Numbered from the stretch's first letter, positions 17,432 through 24,599 are shown. The stretch is DNA of 24,599 nucleotides from Bacteroidales bacterium (GCA_019416425.1 DXXK01000028.1:1-24599), one strand, 5' to 3'. Notes: generated from the sequence alone by a model not told the origin. Numbers and translations: made by a program.

Positions 17432-17463
17432 CAAAAATAAATAAATTTTCTTGTATAACCAAA
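17432..17463 (-). promoter_or_regulatory. Promoter of lipoprotein paralogue 1
   Basis: On the minus strand a -33 TTTG (17460-17463) is followed after exactly 20 nt by TATTTTTG (17432-17439), a perfect TAnnTTTG. Transcription would start near 17425, about 20 nt before the start codon. Confidence 0.7.
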
Positions 17464-17589
17464 TAATTTCGAGAACATATCAAATATTTACCCATTTAGC
17501 CATTATTCCATTGCTCCAACCAAGAACTAAAATCTTATACTGAGTAAATGGGGACATAAACATTTTGAATATTACTTTGTTATATGTTG

Positions 17590-17609
17590 TATAGGTAATG
17601 TTGCCTATA
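17590..17609. repeat. Inverted repeat upstream of the glycoside-hydrolase-like gene
   Basis: TATAGGTAA and TTGCCTATA flank a central TG, with one mismatch that is a G-T wobble. It ends 16 nt before the start codon. A near-consensus -7 (TTACTTTG, 17572-17579) lies just upstream, so the repeat would sit at the transcription start, a typical repressor position. The promoter itself is weakly supported. Confidence 0.4.
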
Positions 17610-17625
17610 TTAAAAGTAAATAAAA

Positions 17626-19158
17626 ATGAAACAAAATGAAAGACCGCAACCAGATGTCGAGGCTGCAAAAACTCCAGTTCAAACTTCGAATCTTCCTATT
17701 CCCAAGTATGTCAATCCCGCAGGTGAAGAATATCCGATAATAGCTGTCAATGGTATATTATATCCGACCAGACTTAATACAACAGAGGAAGATATCCTTG
17801 AACAGCTTCAAACAGTGAAGTCCTGCGGATTCAATGCTACAACATGGATTTGCAGAGGAATAGAGGGTCTCTGGAGAAATCAAATCAGTATGTACTATAG
17901 GGTGGCAGCATCTTTGGGATTGCCAACGATCTACATGCTGCAGAATCAGATTCCAAAGGTTAAGCACAAACCCTCGGAATCCAGCCAGTCGGATGACACT
18001 ACATACGATCCATCGTTAGAGACTCTCGCTGAAATTTTTAACCTCAATAAGGATGAAAAGAACCTATGGGGATATAAACTGAGTGATGAGCCGGGATTCA
18101 ACATGTGGGGTTATACTACTCCTACAGCAGCTGTAGGTACCGAGGACTTGTGCGCAATGTATAGGACATATCTGCAGAATGCAAATGGCCATATAGGTTA
18201 CGTGACCCTTCCTGTTGTAGCTGCAAGGAAATATGTCGGTGATGAAATCTATAACATTCAGTTCGCGGATAACATAAAATACGAAAGATATTTAAGAGCT
18301 GTCAAAGACAGACTGAATCCCGCTCTCCTGTCGGTAGACATTTATCCTATCCTCGAGTATTCAAGTGAAAATGGCGAATGCGTTGATATGAGTGGGGTAT
18401 TAATACTCAGCAGATATTATTACATGATAGAAGTTATCGGAAATTTCTCGACAGATACCAATATTCCGTTTTGGATGTATATATTGAGCTCCCAGTTTAA
18501 TATCAATTATGAAGGAAGTGAAGTCATCAAAACTAAATTCCCGTTTCCGACGGAGGGAATTTTACGATTCCAGGCAATGACAGCATTGGCATATGGTTTT
18601 CAGGGGGTGGCTTTTTGGACTTACACCTTGAATACCACCAAGTCGGAGGAAGAATCAAGCTCCAATGAAAAATTCCTTCTGGCTCCGTATAATTACAACG
18701 ATGAGGGAGATGTTGAGATTTCAGATATTTGGTATAACTGCGCTGCCGTTATTCCTGAAATAAAATTGTATGGTAAAATCTTGATTAATGCAAAATTTAT
18801 CGAGGCAAGGCATGTATATGGGCCCGAATACTTAAAGAATAAGTTCCCAATAACTTCGGAGTTTGTGTCTTATATGGGGTGTGTGGCTTATGCTACGGCA
18901 TCCGGGCGCGGATTTGTAATCACCCGTCTTGATAAAGGTGCAGATAAATATGTGGCAGTCGTGAGTCATGACCCTAATGACTATCAGGACATTACTCTTA
19001 CGCTTTGTGCCGGTTGCAGATGGACAGAATATAAGTTATTGGACTCAAGTGACAATTATCTGGTTGAAACAGTGCATGAGAGAAAGGAGTATGAGGAGTT
19101 GGTCAATTTCACGTTGAAGCCTGGAGGCATCATGCTGATCAAGTACGAATGGGTCTGA
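17626..19158 (+). CDS. Glycoside-hydrolase-like TIM-barrel protein
   Basis: A 510-residue protein. An N-terminal Pro-rich stretch (about 1-36) precedes YPIIAVNGILYPTRLN. Barrel-like motifs follow: VKSCGFNATTWI (about 64-75), LWGYKLSDEPGFNMWG (147-162), LLSVDIYPILEY (234-245), PFWMYILSSQ (281-290) and EGILRFQAMTALAYGFQGVA (310-329). The DEP motif, the DxYP strand and the AlaTyrGly-x-x-Gly strand recall clan GH-A-type enzymes related to beta-galactosidases; Glu155 and Glu310 are candidate catalytic residues by position only. A C-terminal beta domain closes the protein (LKPGGIMLIKYEW). There is no signal peptide, and an in-frame stop 7 nt upstream rules out an N-terminal extension. It is visibly AT-richer than the housekeeping genes and stands alone, which suggests acquisition. 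The family is not certain. Confidence 0.55.
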   Translation: MKQNERPQPDVEAAKTPVQTSNLPIPKYVNPAGEEYPIIAVNGILYPTRLNTTEEDILEQLQTVKSCGFNATTWICRGIEGLWRNQISMYYRVAASLGLPTIYMLQNQIPKVKHKPSESSQSDDTTYDPSLETLAEIFNLNKDEKNLWGYKLSDEPGFNMWGYTTPTAAVGTEDLCAMYRTYLQNANGHIGYVTLPVVAARKYVGDEIYNIQFADNIKYERYLRAVKDRLNPALLSVDIYPILEYSSENGECVDMSGVLILSRYYYMIEVIGNFSTDTNIPFWMYILSSQFNINYEGSEVIKTKFPFPTEGILRFQAMTALAYGFQGVAFWTYTLNTTKSEEESSSNEKFLLAPYNYNDEGDVEISDIWYNCAAVIPEIKLYGKILINAKFIEARHVYGPEYLKNKFPITSEFVSYMGCVAYATASGRGFVITRLDKGADKYVAVVSHDPNDYQDITLTLCAGCRWTEYKLLDSSDNYLVETVHERKEYEELVNFTLKPGGIMLIKYEWV

Positions 19159-19434
19159 TGAAGCTGTATGCCCAGTATATGAATGCGAATTAGCATCTAA
19201 GATGCAAAGTATTTTCCCTGTAATGTAAAAAATTAGAATTACATATCAGCACGAAATTGACAGTCTGTATCCAGTTAACTGGATACAGACTGTTTCTTTT
19301 AATCTATATATGTGATCAACTTAAGCCGATACAAGAATTTTATTAGTTTTCATCTATTCCTGCAAAAATAACTACTTCAAAGGAATAAATTTTAGAAAGA
19401 ATAGATTCATGTTGAACGCGAGCCTGGATACTGT
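19159..19434. other. Intergenic region left of the IS66 element
   Basis: AT-rich stretch without a convincing reading frame. It contains the terminator at 19260-19295 and a loose inverted repeat TGTAAT/ATTACA (19219-19243). Before the IS insertion it was continuous with the blaI promoter region that now begins at 21027. Confidence 0.6.
19260..19300 (+). terminator. Strong intrinsic terminator of the hydrolase-like gene
   Basis: A perfect 34-bp palindrome (arm ACAGTCTGTATCCAGTT, 19260-19276, then its exact complement to 19293) is followed by TTCTTTT. Stem plus T-tract is a textbook rho-independent terminator, about 100 nt after the stop codon. Confidence 0.85.
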
Positions 19435-19442
19435 TGTAACTA
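19435..19442. repeat. Target-site duplication, left copy
   Basis: TGTAACTA directly abuts the left IS end; the identical octamer follows the right end at 21027-21034. Eight bases is the duplication length typical of the IS66 family. Confidence 0.95.
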
Positions 19443-21026
19443 GTAACTATTCAGCGAATACTAATACGCGGCGATGCGTTCCCGGCCGATTTAGACGAGA
19501 GCCAAAATAGCATCAAGAGGAGATTGACCGTTTTTCCAGGCGGTGTCTGCGATAGAGTGCAGTGCGTGGAAGGCATCGGCTCCAGTGTCCGAACGGAAGC
19601 AACCGGATATTTTCTGTTTGACCTTAAGCTTGCGTATTCCCCGCTCGGAGCCGTTGTTGTCCGGCGGTATTGCCGGGTTTTCAAGGAAGTTGAAGATGTA
19701 GTCCCGACATTTGATTATTCCCCGTTTCAGCTCGTTGAACTCTTTTCGCAGATTGTCGAGATTCTTTTTGAGCAGGCCATCAAGCCGGATGAGCCAACTC
19801 TCCTTCGGGATTATCTCTGCCGGTTTCTCGTTCCGCAGATGGATTGCCTCACGCAGAAGTTCCTGCACTTCCTTTGCCCATGTCTGTTCCTTGTCAATAT
19901 CGTTCAGATATTCAAGATTGCGTATCAGATGTGCCAGACATATCTGGTTGTCGAGGAAGTCGATAGCAAAGTAGGCGCTGTGGCGGTCCGAAACGGCGAC
20001 CATGTTTTTCAATGATTCGCCAAAACGTTCTTCAAGCACCTTTGCACCGCGCCCGGCGCCACGGAACACGAGCGTCAGATATGCGGTCTGCGCTATCCAT
20101 GACCAGTTGAGCCTGCCGTTGACGTAGCAGCCCGACTCGTCAAAGCCGACCACGGCAGAGTCCTTAATCAGCCGTTCTATAAGTTCGATTGCCGGGCGCG
20201 ACTTCTCGAGCATCTCACGGACTATATTGGCCAGCGTTCCCTGACTGATTCTAATATTGAACATCGTTTTGAACAAGGACTGCAGGCGCTCGTACGGCAT
20301 GCATTGCACAACGCTCAGATATGTTGCGACGGCACGGATGTTCTTTCCGAAAGTTATCGCGTTGCCACCTCTTTTGCGCGGAGCATAGTCACGGTTGCAG
20401 CAACCGCAGGTGCAGACTTTCTTATAAAACCTGCGTTCAGGGTAAATCGGTTGTATCTGTGGCAGGTCAATCTCCTGTGTGACATAATCAAGTTCCCCCT
20501 GAACATCCGAAAGATTCCTGCCACACTCCCGGCAGAACTGCGATGCCATGTTTTCTATCTCATCGGGAGTCTCCACCAATTTACGGGTTGTACCCTCATG
20601 GCCCGGCTGCCCCCCGGCTGCCTTGTCCGATTTTTTCCTCAGCGATTTGGTGCGCCGTTCAACTTCAGATTTTATCGGCTCTTTTGATGGGGGAGTACTG
20701 CTGTTGCCGGAGTCCTTCGGAGGCTTTTCATATTTCTCCAGACGCCTGCGCAACTCCCGGTTCTCTTTCAGCAGCCTGTCTACATTACGGTTAAGCGAGC
20801 ATATCTCCGCATGTTGCGAATCAACCGTTCTCCGCAACGATTGAAGTTCGGAAAGGAGCCCTGAAAGTGTCTCGGATATGTCGTTAACCTGTTGTTTCAC
20901 AGATACAAAGATAGCAATTTTATCTGACATATGCAAATAAAATCGCCACTAATTTTATGATAATCAGAAAATTACCCCCTGGAATCTCGTTCAAAAAATT
21001 CGCTGCACGATTCGCTGAATAGTTAC
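19443..21026. mobile_element. Complete IS66-family insertion sequence (1584 bp)
   Basis: The ends are 17-bp perfect inverted repeats: GTAACTATTCAGCGAAT at 19443-19459 and its complement at 21010-21026. An identical TGTAACTA octamer flanks both sides. The only gene is the large transposase on the minus strand; no TnpA or TnpB accessory gene is present, as in the single-ORF IS66 subgroup. Intact ends, an intact transposase frame and a perfect target duplication point to a recent insertion. It lies just upstream of the blaI promoter. Confidence 0.93.
19491..20936 (-). CDS. IS66-family transposase (TnpC type)
   Basis: A 481-residue protein (ATG at 20936; a second ATG two codons in is an alternative). 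The N-terminal coiled coil (LSGLLSELQSLRRTVDSQ, LKENRELRRRLEKYE) is followed by KPPKDSGNSSTPPSK and AAGGQPGHEG, both hallmarks of IS66 transposases. A zinc-finger-like segment with Cys pairs follows (FCRECGRNL, KVCTCGCC). The catalytic region has VGFDESGCYV and AVSDRHSAYF for the two Asp residues, and PPDNNGSERGIRKLKVKQKI for the Glu. The frame runs without interruption to 31 nt inside the right-hand edge of the left inverted repeat, so the element may still be active. Confidence 0.95.
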   Translation of the reverse strand: MHMSDKIAIFVSVKQQVNDISETLSGLLSELQSLRRTVDSQHAEICSLNRNVDRLLKENRELRRRLEKYEKPPKDSGNSSTPPSKEPIKSEVERRTKSLRKKSDKAAGGQPGHEGTTRKLVETPDEIENMASQFCRECGRNLSDVQGELDYVTQEIDLPQIQPIYPERRFYKKVCTCGCCNRDYAPRKRGGNAITFGKNIRAVATYLSVVQCMPYERLQSLFKTMFNIRISQGTLANIVREMLEKSRPAIELIERLIKDSAVVGFDESGCYVNGRLNWSWIAQTAYLTLVFRGAGRGAKVLEERFGESLKNMVAVSDRHSAYFAIDFLDNQICLAHLIRNLEYLNDIDKEQTWAKEVQELLREAIHLRNEKPAEIIPKESWLIRLDGLLKKNLDNLRKEFNELKRGIIKCRDYIFNFLENPAIPPDNNGSERGIRKLKVKQKISGCFRSDTGADAFHALHSIADTAWKNGQSPLDAILALV

Positions 21027-21034
21027 TGTAACTA
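21027..21034. repeat. Target-site duplication, right copy
   Basis: TGTAACTA, identical to 19435-19442. Its AACTA is also the left half of the first predicted BlaI operator (21030-21045). Confidence 0.95.
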
Positions 21035-21045
21035 CTTTTATAGTT
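21030..21045. promoter_or_regulatory. Predicted BlaI operator O1
   Basis: AACTAC-TTTT-ATAGTT, sharing the half-sites and 4-nt spacer of O2 and O3. It starts inside the right target duplication of the IS66 element and is left intact by it. Confidence 0.6.
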
Positions 21046-21072
21046 AATAAAGGTTAAATGAGAGGATATGGC

Positions 21073-21103
21073 ATTGCAACTATAAAAATAGTTGTTAACT
21101 TTG
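21073..21103 (+). promoter_or_regulatory. blaI promoter
   Basis: ATTG (21073-21076, weak -33) and TAACTTTG (21096-21103, exact TAnnTTTG) are 19 nt apart. Transcription should start near 21110, leaving a leader of about 18 nt before the blaI ATG. The spacer is almost wholly occupied by operator O2, so bound repressor would block sigma contact. Confidence 0.7.
21078..21093. promoter_or_regulatory. Predicted BlaI operator O2
   Basis: AACTAT-AAAA-ATAGTT, a perfect inverted repeat that extends by one more base pair on each side (21077 and 21094). It lies between the -33 and -7 elements. Confidence 0.7.
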
Positions 21104-21111
21104 CGGCGTGG

Positions 21112-21127
21112 AACTACAAGAATAGTT
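21112..21127. promoter_or_regulatory. Predicted BlaI operator O3
   Basis: AACTAC-AAGA-ATAGTT, placed just after the predicted transcription start and ending at the base before the blaI ATG. Same spacing as O1 and O2. Confidence 0.65.
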
Positions 21128-21517
21128 ATGAAAAGGAAACAGGAAGATAAACTGACTCCCAAGGAGGAGGAACTGATGCGGCTGCTGTGGGAGAACGGTC
21201 CGATAGCGATCAGCAGGCTTGTGGAGCTGTATCCCGACCCAAAACCCCATTTCAACACGGTGTCCACGGTGATGCGCCGCCTTGAGGCCAAGGGTTTTGT
21301 AGACCATGAGGAAGTCAGCGGAACATTCCATTATTTCGCCAAGGTGGACAAGGAATACTTCCGTAGCCGCAGTTTCGGCAATTTCATCAAGAACTATTTC
21401 GGCGGCAGCTATTACGGCGCTGTTTCGTCGCTGGTGGCGGAGGATAAGATCTCGGCCGACGAACTGAAGGAACTCCTGAAGCTAGTGGAGGAGAAAGGAA
21501 ATCCAAAAACAAACTAA
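21128..21517 (+). CDS. BlaI/MecI-family repressor
   Basis: The ATG at 21128 is chosen, giving 129 residues; a TTG at 21092 would run through operator sequence. The N-terminal winged helix is typical of the family (KLTPKEEELMRLLWENGPIA, then HFNTVSTVMRRLEAKGFVDH), and the C-terminal helices (about 80-129) form the dimerisation part. In the classic system, repressor bound to operator dyads is cleaved when a membrane metallopeptidase sensor fires. Three dyads of one consensus lie in its own upstream region, so autoregulation is likely. The M56 gene starts 7 nt downstream, consistent with one operon. The signal sensed is not known; Bacteroidales BlaI/M56 pairs are widespread and often not next to a beta-lactamase, as here. 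Confidence 0.9.
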   Translation: MKRKQEDKLTPKEEELMRLLWENGPIAISRLVELYPDPKPHFNTVSTVMRRLEAKGFVDHEEVSGTFHYFAKVDKEYFRSRSFGNFIKNYFGGSYYGAVSSLVAEDKISADELKELLKLVEEKGNPKTN

Positions 21518-21524
21518 GATTGCA

Positions 21525-23054
21525 ATGGGAGAATTTCTATCATATTCTATAGTCAGCGGGTTCCTTATGCTCGCGCTGTACCTTGCATACCGTCTGTTCC
21601 TGGCCCGCGACAACCAGCATGGATTCAATCGCGGGGTGCTTCTGGGTATATACGTGTTATCGTTTACGGCATATCCCGTCCTCCGGTTGATAGAGAATCT
21701 GCGTGTTGGAACCGCACAACAGGCCTTCGTGTTTGACGGAGTGGAGATAATCAGTGTGGAGACTGTTGCGGACTCAACACCTGTATGGGGAACCATTCTT
21801 ATATGGACATTCATAGTGGGAATGGCGATTGTGACGATAAGAACCATAATTACCTGGATGCGTCTGATCGGCGTGATACGGTCGGGGCGAAAAGTAGAGC
21901 ATAATGGATACACATTGGTCTTGACCGAGGATGAGCGGTTCGCACCCTTCAGCTGGATGCGTTATGTGGTGATCAGCATGAAGGATTATGAGAGTGACAG
22001 TTCGGCCATAGCTACACATGAACTGAAGCATATAGCCTGTCATCACTGAGTGGACCTGTTGATCGCACAGGTGGTATGCATTGTGAACTGGTTTAATCCG
22101 GCCGCGTGGCTGATGCGCGACGAGCTTATGCTGGTGCATGAGTATCAGGCCGACATGGCTGTCATTGACCGGGGCCATGACACTAAGGAATATCAGATGC
22201 TTTTGATAAAGAAAGCTGTTGGCGCCAGATTCCCGTCCTTGGCCAACAGCCTGAATCATAGTAAACTCAAAAAACGAATCACCATGATGTACAAAGCAAA
22301 AAGTGGTGCGGGGCGCAAGTGGAAAGCCCTCGCGATGGTGCCGATGCTCGCGTTGGCACTGGGTGTGACCGGAGTACCGGCTATAAGGGCCGCTGTATCG
22401 ACAATCAGCACCCTAAAGGTTTCAGACGGCAAAAATAGTGAAAATCCGTCAAAGGACAAAACGACTGTTCAGTATTTTAAGGTCGTGAACGTCAATAACA
22501 AAGACGGCAAGACCACCGTCGTGATCAAAGGGGAGGGATTAGGCAATTCGCTGACTGTGTCGGGAGGAACATTTACGACTGATGGCAAGAAGTACAAGGC
22601 CAAGTCGTTGAATAGCTCGCTGACTGACGGCAACGCAACCATTACAGCTGTGTTCCCGTTCATTACGGAATTCGACAAGGTCAGTATGACGTTGAACATC
22701 AACGGAGATGATATTCCTTTCGACCTCGAGAACTTCTTCAACAATGCGGGTAAGAAAACCGAGCAGAAGAAGTCGGCACGTACCGAGTCCCACAGCAACC
22801 CTGTCGTGATTGGTTACGGTACGATAAAGAAACCAACTGCAGATGCGAAGTCCGAAGATCCGGTTGTTACGGCAAAATCAAAGGGGTCTACCCCAAATCC
22901 TGAAGACATAGTGATCTATCTGGACGGCAAGGCTATCAGCATGTCAGATCTGAATGACATCAACCCGGACGATATCGCCTCGATAACTGTTGACAAGAAG
23001 GACAACATCATCCGCATCATCAGCAAGACCTCTGCCGAAAAACCAAAGAAATAA
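21525..23054 (+). pseudogene. M56 (BlaR1-like) metallopeptidase interrupted by an in-frame TGA
   Basis: One 510-codon frame is split by TGA at 22047-22049 (codon 175). Before it are membrane helices and the zinc motif HELKH (165-169); after it the same frame continues with DLLIAQVVCIVNWFNPAAW, the conserved M56 segment, and HEYQAD (205-210), whose Glu is the likely third zinc ligand. In relatives the interrupted position is commonly Ser in an H-S-x-D context (recall), so TCA to TGA is one possible change. A GTG follows the TGA at once (TGAGTG), so restart of a 334-residue product is conceivable but would separate the zinc ligands. After another membrane helix (about codons 267-290) the C-terminus holds VVIGYGTIKK and YLDGKAISMSDLNDINPDDI, similar to SusC plug signatures. 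Sequencing error is not excluded. Confidence 0.8.
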
Positions 23055-23072
23055 AGAGTAATTCATATCATA

Positions 23073-23114
23073 AATCAGAGGAGATGCGGGCATGAGCCCG
23101 CATCTCCTTTGATT
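23073..23114. terminator. Bidirectional terminator between the M56 gene and lipoprotein 2
   Basis: Two 18-nt arms (23073-23090 and 23097-23114) pair with a single G-T wobble around a CATGAG loop; the core is GAGATGCGGG/CCCGCATCTC. It ends 26 nt before the convergent lipoprotein stop, with ATATTTT following on the + strand. It is homologous to the hairpin at 16468-16496. Confidence 0.85.
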
Positions 23115-23140
23115 ATATTTTCAGTTGTTCCGTTTATTCC

Positions 23141-23911
23141 TCATTTGGGATCAGGCCTGACAACATCCACACCGCTGGAGCTGACTTTCCGGAACACCAT
23201 GTTCATCATGCAGGTGCTCGGGTCGGGGAACGGGGTACCCTCGACATTGCCGTCATGCCATGTAGTGTGGAATTCAGCATTCGGTTCCATGTCCTTGCTG
23301 AGCCAGAACGCATTGCCTAACGTCGCATCGTCGATATGTGCAGGAGTGATTGTACTCCTATCCTCATTTATGAAAATTTCATGATAATAACCAATATAAT
23401 CACCTTCCGGATACTCCAAGGGCTCGAATGCCATCCCAAGGGAAATGGATCTATTGGAATTCTTATGGTAGTATGATATGGATCCGCTATGGAAATATAT
23501 CTGTTCTCCATCGGTTCCTTCAAGAAGCTGCGTGGACTCGAAATAAACCTTGTCACCCTTGACCGTGCCCTTGACCCATGCATCGGGATAATCCGGGAAG
23601 ATGCCTTTTACCGAAAAATCGTCCCCGGCCCACTTCAACGTCACTGTTCGTGTCAGTCCCTTATATTCCTCAGGGAAATACCTGCGATAATTTCCTACGA
23701 CATAGCGGTAGCCATATAATACCCTCCTGCAGTTGTCGAACGTCACCTCCCATGTCTCCTCGTCAGGATCAGGCGACGGTTCAGAATCAGGGGCTTGCTC
23801 CGGTGAAGGTGTAGACTCCTGAACAGATATGGGATCCAGGTCACATGTCGCACATTGGACAAACGTGAGCAGGACTCCTGCCAGGCATATAAATCGTAAA
23901 AACTTCCTCAT
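23141..23911 (-). CDS. Putative surface lipoprotein, paralogue 2
   Basis: A 256-residue protein with signal MRKFLRFICLAGVLLTFVQC and predicted lipidated Cys20, nearly the same signal as paralogue 1. A longer acidic Pro/Ser-rich linker follows (ESTPSPEQAPDSEPSPDPDE), then the family domain: EETWEVTFDNCRRV, FSVKGIFPDYPDAWVKGTVK, a GDKVYFESTQLLEG strand, IYFHSG, GNAFWLSKDMEPNAEFHTTW and CMMNMVFRKV. It extends about ten residues beyond paralogue 1's end. Paralogue 3 ends 67 nt upstream on the same strand, so the two may share a transcript. Function is unknown; two tandem copies and one distant copy suggest a diversifying surface protein set. Confidence 0.75.
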   Translation of the reverse strand: MRKFLRFICLAGVLLTFVQCATCDLDPISVQESTPSPEQAPDSEPSPDPDEETWEVTFDNCRRVLYGYRYVVGNYRRYFPEEYKGLTRTVTLKWAGDDFSVKGIFPDYPDAWVKGTVKGDKVYFESTQLLEGTDGEQIYFHSGSISYYHKNSNRSISLGMAFEPLEYPEGDYIGYYHEIFINEDRSTITPAHIDDATLGNAFWLSKDMEPNAEFHTTWHDGNVEGTPFPDPSTCMMNMVFRKVSSSGVDVVRPDPK

Positions 23912-23978
23912 ACTTGTAAAATTTATTATCTGATTACTCTTCAGCGTTCATTTTTATTAATCGCGGCTGATTTACCCT

Positions 23979-24599
23979 TCAATTAATCTTCCTAAAGACC
24001 ATATCGACCATATACCCTATATCCGGATAACCTCCCAGATCCCTGCAGAACAGCAGGTCTCCCCTCACATCGTTGTCGAACCAGAACGATGGATCCAGAG
24101 AATCAATCCATAAAATACCATTCCGACCACTGGATTTACGGGAAGTCACACTATCCCCATCTTCAGACACAATGAATGAAATCCGGTCGTCCCCTGATTG
24201 AAATTCCGCGTAATCCACTGGTCTGTAATTCTCCTTATATTCATAAACCAAACCCCAGTCAAGGCGGGAGGCCCCCCAGTGGAAATATATGGGACCGTCC
24301 GTATCGATGACCTGGCCGTTCTGCATCGTCAGCCTGTCTCCCTCGATCCTGCATTTGATCCATGCCTCGGGATACTCCCGGAAGATGCCCTTTATATACA
24401 CGTCGACACCATCGCGGACCCATGTGACCTCCCTGGTCAGGCCTACGAGCACATCGCGGGATGGAATCAGAGGGTTGTCGGGATTACTGTTGTACTCTGA
24501 GACATCGAAAACACTGTACGCCCTGGCTCGGTAATCGTCATAGGTCAGCTCCCATCTCTCCTCCGGCAGTCCTTTCGGTGGTGTCACCAGTCCCTGCGC
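23979..24599 (-). CDS. Putative lipoprotein, paralogue 3, 5' end outside the window
   Basis: The frame is open to the right edge of the window, so the signal peptide and lipidated Cys, if present, lie beyond it; the GTG at 24587 is not a convincing start. The visible 206 codons contain the family motifs ERWELTYDDYRARA, VYIKGIFREYPEAWIKCRIE, a GDRLTMQNGQVI strand, IYFHWGASR, a SLDPSFWFDNDVRG strand and the closing GYPDIGYMVDMVFRK. The last motif is closer to paralogue 1 than to paralogue 2. An extra ~15-residue insertion after TYDDY (FDVSEYNSNPDNPLIPSRDV) is not shared by paralogue 1. Confidence 0.72.
   Translation of the reverse strand, partial: AQGLVTPPKGLPEERWELTYDDYRARAYSVFDVSEYNSNPDNPLIPSRDVLVGLTREVTWVRDGVDVYIKGIFREYPEAWIKCRIEGDRLTMQNGQVIDTDGPIYFHWGASRLDWGLVYEYKENYRPVDYAEFQSGDDRISFIVSEDGDSVTSRKSSGRNGILWIDSLDPSFWFDNDVRGDLLFCRDLGGYPDIGYMVDMVFRKIN

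Noticed and set aside
22047..22049. TGA as selenocysteine
   Set aside because: The position is not Cys in the relatives I recall, Bacteroidales generally lack the selenocysteine machinery, and I see no obvious SECIS hairpin directly after it. Kept only as a check in the finding.

Overview
The window looks like chromosomal DNA from a member of the Bacteroidales. The evidence is the promoter grammar (TTTG, then 19-20 nt, then TAnnTTTG) upstream of several genes, a Bat (aerotolerance) operon, outer-membrane receptors with N-terminal carboxypeptidase-regulatory domains, a Wzi-type capsule protein, MutS2, and a BlaI/M56 pair whose peptidase carries a SusC-plug-like tail. The moderately high GC of the housekeeping genes would suit a gut Muribaculaceae-type lineage, but the family cannot be fixed from the sequence alone.

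Layout. (1) 1-3390: the 3' end of a bat operon, with a 5'-truncated BatD-like protein, a full BatD and BatE, all + strand and tightly coupled. (2) 3470-7298: a clear promoter, a small HTH protein overlapping a tandem universal stress protein by 4 nt, then MutS2. (3) 7300-8523 (-): a DAACS-family cation symporter that converges on mutS2 with a 1-nt gap. (4) 8676-11529: UDP-glucose dehydrogenase (+) and a Wzi-like outer-membrane protein (-), convergent on a strong UUCG hairpin, probably both in surface polysaccharide production. (5) 11690-16263: two convergent outer-membrane beta-barrel receptors around a shared hairpin. (6) 16468-24599: an accessory-looking region. Three paralogous lipoprotein genes plus a broken 3' remnant of a fourth (all -) bracket an AT-rich glycoside-hydrolase-like gene (+), a complete IS66-family element with inverted repeats and an 8-bp target duplication, and a blaI/M56 (blaR1-like) operon.

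The most notable observations are in the last region. The blaI promoter carries three copies of one operator (AACTAY-N4-ATAGTT): one fills the -33/-7 spacer, one abuts the start codon and one touches the IS66 target duplication. The M56 peptidase has an in-frame TGA between its HExxH motif and its predicted third zinc ligand, so the sensor looks broken or recoded while its repressor is intact. A 51-codon paralogous C-terminus lies in frame just downstream of the first lipoprotein gene, behind two stops and a repeated CCTTAAGG; this fits a decayed duplication or, speculatively, a silent 3' cassette. Elsewhere, ugd contains a perfect 30-bp palindrome that starts on a codon boundary.
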